Positions 13,742 through 16,524 of a stretch of DNA of 16,524 nucleotides are shown in pieces; positions within the stretch are counted from its first letter, which is position 1; the number at the start of each line of letters is the position of its first letter. The stretch is from Ventricola sp036297385. Its GTDB lineage: Bacteria > Bacillota > Clostridia > Christensenellales > Aristaeellaceae. Made by a program: the position numbers and the translations under genes. The notes beneath the pieces were generated by a model. That model saw nothing but the letters and a program-made list of their open reading frames with translations. It did no database searches and had not been told where the DNA came from. The stretch spans positions 1-16,524 of the forward strand of contig JAXJLD010000003.1 in assembly GCA_036297385.1 (NCBI GenBank), in the 5' to 3' direction.

Positions 13742-15571
13742 ATGAAGAAGAGTTGGAGCCTGCCGGCGCTTGCGCTGAGCATGACCCTGCTGTGCGGCAC
13801 GGCGCTGGCACAGACGTACACCCCCGGCACATATAGTGCGCAGGCCGATGGAAACAACGGCCCTGTCACGGTGGCGGTTACGGTCAATGAATCGGCCATT
13901 GAGCGCGTCGAGGTTACGGCGCATACCGAAACCCCCGGTATCAGCGATGCGCCGATTGAGCGCATCCCCTCCGCGATTGTAAACGGGCAGACGCTGGCGC
14001 TTGACGCTGTCTCCGGCGCAACCAATACCTCCAACGCCATTCTGGCCGCCGCCGAAGCGGCGCTGACCGAAGCCGGCGCCGACATCGAAGCGCTGAAAAC
14101 CCCGGCTGCCAAAGCAACGGAGCAGACTGTTGAGGAACGCACGGTGGAAGCGCTGGTTATCGGCGCGGGCGGCTCTGGCATGGCCGCTGCCACGACGCTG
14201 ATGGAGCAGGGCGTTGAGGTGCTGCTTATCGACAAGATGGCAACGGCGGGCGGCGCAACCGCTCTGACTGGCGCGCTCATCAACGGCGGTATGTCCCAGC
14301 AGCAGGCCGTTCGCGGCGCATCCGATGATGCTGTAACCATGTTCATGGATGCGATGGAATACGGCAGCTTCCTCAACGATGCGCGCATGACGTGGCTGTT
14401 TGTCAACAACACCGGCGCGGCGGTCGACTGGCTCCACGATACAGTCGGTGTGGAGTTTGAAGAAAAGCTTAACCACTTCCCGGAGCACACGAACGACCGC
14501 GCGCTCTATCCGCTCGGCAAAAAGGCCGGCTACCTGACCTCTACCATGGAACAGCACTACCGTGAGATCGGCGGCGATCTGCTGCTGGAAACGCGTGCGG
14601 AAAGCCTGATCGTGGAGGATGGCCGCGTTGTCGGCGCGGTTTGCTCCACCCCGGAAGGCACGCTGAACATCCGTGCGGACGCAACCATTCTGGCGACGGG
14701 CGGCTATGGCGCGAGCGTCGAGCTGCGCCCCGAAAACCAGAAGGGCATCCTGTACTACGGCGCGGCGGCTTCTACGGGCGACGGCATCCGCATGGCGCAG
14801 GACATCGGCGCCAAAACGCACTATATGCAGTACCTCAAGTCCTATCCGCAGGGCATCACCCGTCCGATCGAAGGCGGCAACATCTCTGCGGACGGCAAGA
14901 CCTTCAAGGCTAATGCCTACATTTCCCCGCTCGCCTCTCAGGCCGCGACCTTCAACGACGGCGCGATCTATGTCAACAGCCAAGGCGAGCGCTGCATGAA
15001 CGAGAACCTCGACTTCGTCTCCATCAAGAAGGCCACGATGAAGCAGGACGGCATGGTCGTCTACCTCGTCATGAACCAGAAGGGCTATAACAACTGGATT
15101 GCCAGTATGTCCGTCAGCGCCGGCATGACGCCGGAAGTGGTGGAAGCATGGTTTGATTCTGACGAAGCGCCCATCTTCCGCCGCGGCGCAACGCTTCAGG
15201 AGGCCGCAGAGCGCGCTGGTCTGCCGGCGCAGGCGCTGGAGCAGACCGTTGCGCACTTCAACGAGATGGTTGCCGCCGGTGAGGACACCGACTTTGGCCG
15301 CGTGGAGATGTCCGTGGCGCTCGAAGAAGATGGCGGCTGGTACATCATCGAGCAGAACCTGCGCATGGCCACCTCGCTGGGCGGTCTCAAGACCAGCACC
15401 GAGTTCGAGGTCTATGACGAGCAGGAAAACGTGATTCCGGGCCTGTACGCCTGCGGCGAAGTTGTCGGCGGCGTCCATGGCGATGAGTCCATGCCGTCCT
15501 CCTGTGTCGGCTGGGCCATCACCTCCGGCCGCCTGTCCGGTCAGGCCGCGGCAGCCGCGCTGAAAAAGTAA
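13742..15571 (+). CDS. Secreted FMN-binding/FAD-dependent reductase (flavocytochrome c-like)
   Basis: The 609-residue protein starts with a Sec signal peptide (MKKSW, hydrophobic core, cleavage after ALA at 23), so it works outside the membrane. Residues about 25-115 form an FMN-binding domain with the flavinylation motif DAVSGATNTS (88-97), in which Thr96 would receive FMN covalently from an ApbE transferase. Residues about 135-607 are a fumarate-reductase/succinate-dehydrogenase-type FAD domain. It shows GAGGSG (141-146), TAGGATALTGALINGG, ATGGYG, and a closing GLYACGEVVGGVHG. Homologues pass electrons through FMN to FAD to reduce an organic acceptor in anaerobic respiration. The Arg and His residues expected in fumarate reductases seem absent, so another acceptor is likely. 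No haem motif or ApbE gene is seen. AAGGAGG lies 10 bases before the start, and promoter, operator and terminator are all its own. Confidence 0.93.
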   Translation: MKKSWSLPALALSMTLLCGTALAQTYTPGTYSAQADGNNGPVTVAVTVNESAIERVEVTAHTETPGISDAPIERIPSAIVNGQTLALDAVSGATNTSNAILAAAEAALTEAGADIEALKTPAAKATEQTVEERTVEALVIGAGGSGMAAATTLMEQGVEVLLIDKMATAGGATALTGALINGGMSQQQAVRGASDDAVTMFMDAMEYGSFLNDARMTWLFVNNTGAAVDWLHDTVGVEFEEKLNHFPEHTNDRALYPLGKKAGYLTSTMEQHYREIGGDLLLETRAESLIVEDGRVVGAVCSTPEGTLNIRADATILATGGYGASVELRPENQKGILYYGAAASTGDGIRMAQDIGAKTHYMQYLKSYPQGITRPIEGGNISADGKTFKANAYISPLASQAATFNDGAIYVNSQGERCMNENLDFVSIKKATMKQDGMVVYLVMNQKGYNNWIASMSVSAGMTPEVVEAWFDSDEAPIFRRGATLQEAAERAGLPAQALEQTVAHFNEMVAAGEDTDFGRVEMSVALEEDGGWYIIEQNLRMATSLGGLKTSTEFEVYDEQENVIPGLYACGEVVGGVHGDESMPSSCVGWAITSGRLSGQAAAAALKK

Positions 15572-15582
15572 CACCACGCACA

Positions 15583-15620
15583 CGAGACGATCAAGCATGG
15601 CTTGGTCGCCTCGTTTTTTT
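15583..15620 (+). terminator. Intrinsic terminator of the flavin reductase gene
   Basis: CGAG-2-GATCAAGC (15583-15596) pairs with GCTTGGTC-2-CTCG (15600-15613), with one G-U pair and one internal loop. Seven T follow (15614-15620). The hairpin starts 12 bases after the stop codon. Confidence 0.9.
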
Positions 15621-15630
15621 GCGAATCCCC

Positions 15631-16230
15631 TCACCCCTGCCTTGCAGGCAGAATTTTCATCCGCTCGATGAGCCGCCGCCCCTGCCCCGCAGGCGCGGTC
15701 ATCGCCAGCGCCGTGTCCACCTGCGCCACATTCTCCGCGATGCGGCGCACCAGCCCCGCGCGCTCGTCATAGCGTTCCTCCGCTTCCAGCGGCGCAAAGC
15801 GCAGCGGCACCGCTGCATGATAGGCCGACAGGTCTTGCGGTTCATCCTGCGGCCTCATCCACAGTGCGCCCGCCTGCGGATTGCCTGCCAGCCGCATCGT
15901 CAGATAGCGCAGCAGCGTCTGCGGAACAGCCTCCACCGTCTCCGCCTCCCTCGCCGGATCGGGACAAAGCTCCAGCTGAATCACGCCGTCCGGCCAGATC
16001 AGCGCAAAACACCGGTCCTTCGGCTCCAGCCGCGCCACGCCGCCCGCCCGCAAATGCAGCCGCGCGTTCAGCGGCGCGGCGGAAGCGTCAAAGGGAAAAA
16101 TCTGAATGTACACCTCCGCATCGCGCCCCGCCGGAAACGCCTGTCCATCCCCCTCCAGCGGCCCGCAGAATTGCCCGTTCACCGTCAGCAGGCCGCGCAC
16201 GCCGCTCTGCAACCACAACATCAATGCCAT
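15631..16230 (-). CDS. Hypothetical protein, family not recognised
   Basis: I do not recognise this 199-residue protein. It has no signal peptide or membrane segment. The N-terminal half is predicted by eye to be strand-rich (GVRGLLTVNGQF, AEVYIQIFPFD, ARLHLRAGGVARL, CFALIWPDGVIQLEL). The C-terminal half is more helical, with an acidic stretch and a basic end. ATG 16230 is chosen because GAGGTG lies 6 bases upstream; a GTG three codons earlier is in frame. Coding is supported by an intact frame with codon use like the neighbours and a good ribosome binding site. An opposing frame (15619-16287) is Arg/His/Gln-rich and looks like a shadow. The gene converges with the flavin reductase and ends just beyond that gene's T-tract. 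A soluble cytoplasmic protein is all that can be said. Confidence 0.75.
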   Translation of the reverse strand: MALMLWLQSGVRGLLTVNGQFCGPLEGDGQAFPAGRDAEVYIQIFPFDASAAPLNARLHLRAGGVARLEPKDRCFALIWPDGVIQLELCPDPAREAETVEAVPQTLLRYLTMRLAGNPQAGALWMRPQDEPQDLSAYHAAVPLRFAPLEAEERYDERAGLVRRIAENVAQVDTALAMTAPAGQGRRLIERMKILPARQG

Positions 16231-16459
16231 CCGCTCCACCTCAGCGCAAGCGTATGCGCGGGGCTGTGCGACTATGCCTTGGCATGACGCTGCGAATTTC
16301 CCGGGATACCGGCAGGCTCCAGTCTCTCTCCCCCTTCTTCGCGCTTATCGCACATTTTATTCAGAAAACAGCATACGTTCCTTGGTTTTGTCCAACACCC
16401 GGCCCTCCCCATGGGTTCAGGGCCGCAGCCCTGATCGTTTGCAGGGGGGAAGGGGAGTT
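16231..16459. other. Intergenic stretch upstream of the hypothetical gene
   Basis: No gene is supported here. The stretch contains CCCCCTTCTTCGC (16330-16342), a 13-mer also found at 31-43. It also contains a CAGGGC/GCCCTG hairpin with a 4-base loop (16418-16433). The minus-strand TAAAAT near the AT-rich patch could be a -10 box for the hypothetical gene, but no matching -35 was found. Confidence 0.45.
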
Positions 16460-16504
16460 CAGAGGGGCTTGGGGGGAGAATCGAAACTCCCCCCAGTCCC
16501 TCTG
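16460..16504. repeat. Long imperfect hairpin at the right window edge
   Basis: The left arm CAGAGGGGCTTGGGGGGAG (16460-16478) pairs with CTCCCCCCAGTCCCTCTG (16487-16504) over about 18 bp, with one wobble and one bulged T, closing an 8-base loop. There is no T-tract on either side. The shape fits a dispersed intergenic palindrome rather than a terminator. Confidence 0.6.
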
Positions 16505-16524
16505 ACCCAGCGGAGCGCGTATCC

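Noticed and set aside
13722..13745. Seven-codon frame whose TGA overlaps the reductase ATG
   Set aside because: It has no ribosome binding site at usable distance. Its sequence is essentially the reductase ribosome binding site, so the overlap is probably chance.
13742..13813. Lipoprotein signal (TLLC) in the flavin reductase
   Set aside because: The residue before Cys is Leu and the position is poor for a lipobox. ALA-QT at 21-25 is a normal signal peptidase I site.
13733..15634. 633-residue minus-strand frame opposite the flavin reductase
   Set aside because: Composition is that of a shadow frame, and the plus-strand protein has a signal peptide and all flavin motifs.

Overview
The window looks like a chromosomal segment of a fairly GC-rich, Gram-positive anaerobe of the Clostridia (gut-type Firmicutes). 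This rests on several features seen together: secA directly upstream of prfB, a type III glutamine synthetase, consensus sigma-A type promoters, strong AAGGAGG ribosome binding sites, and a secreted flavin-based reductase with a covalent-FMN domain. Species cannot be named from the sequence. No tRNA, rRNA, CRISPR array, transposase or phage gene was seen.

Layout. Positions 1-153 hold short G/C hairpins and the prfB terminator. On the minus strand follow prfB (154-1254), secA (1337-4093, with its own promoter) and glutamine synthetase III (4275-6377, with its own promoter and terminator). A 460-base divergent gap leads to murA on the plus strand (6838-8094). murA converges on a minus-strand acyltransferase-3 membrane protein (8148-9176), and a bidirectional terminator lies between them. 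A minus-strand secreted SIMPL (DUF541) protein follows (9341-10057). Divergent from it is a plus-strand two-gene unit: a cytoplasmic ParB-like/BMP-type ligand-binding fusion (10257-12200) and a metallophosphoesterase (12206-12796), virtually overlapping. Then comes a minus-strand TetR regulator (12930-13532), divergent from a plus-strand secreted FMN/FAD reductase (13742-15571). The last gene is an unrecognised 199-residue protein on the minus strand (15631-16230), and the window ends in a hairpin-rich intergenic stretch.

Functional picture. The left half is housekeeping: translation termination, Sec export, nitrogen assimilation and the first committed step of peptidoglycan synthesis. The right half is accessory and holds the two most interesting modules. 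The first is the TetR/flavin-reductase pair. Its two back-to-back promoters both have perfect TTGACA-17-TATAAT consensus, and a perfect 16-bp palindrome sits just downstream of the reductase promoter. This reads as a ligand-inducible, extracytoplasmic anaerobic respiration system. The reductase lacks the residues that fumarate reductases of this fold use for catalysis, so its substrate is probably something else. The second is the ParB-like/BMP fusion with its phosphoesterase. It has no signal peptide, so a fold normally used for extracellular nucleoside capture appears to be working inside the cell.

Limits: family assignments come from recognised motifs and remembered family alignments, not from searches. 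Promoter and operator calls are by eye.
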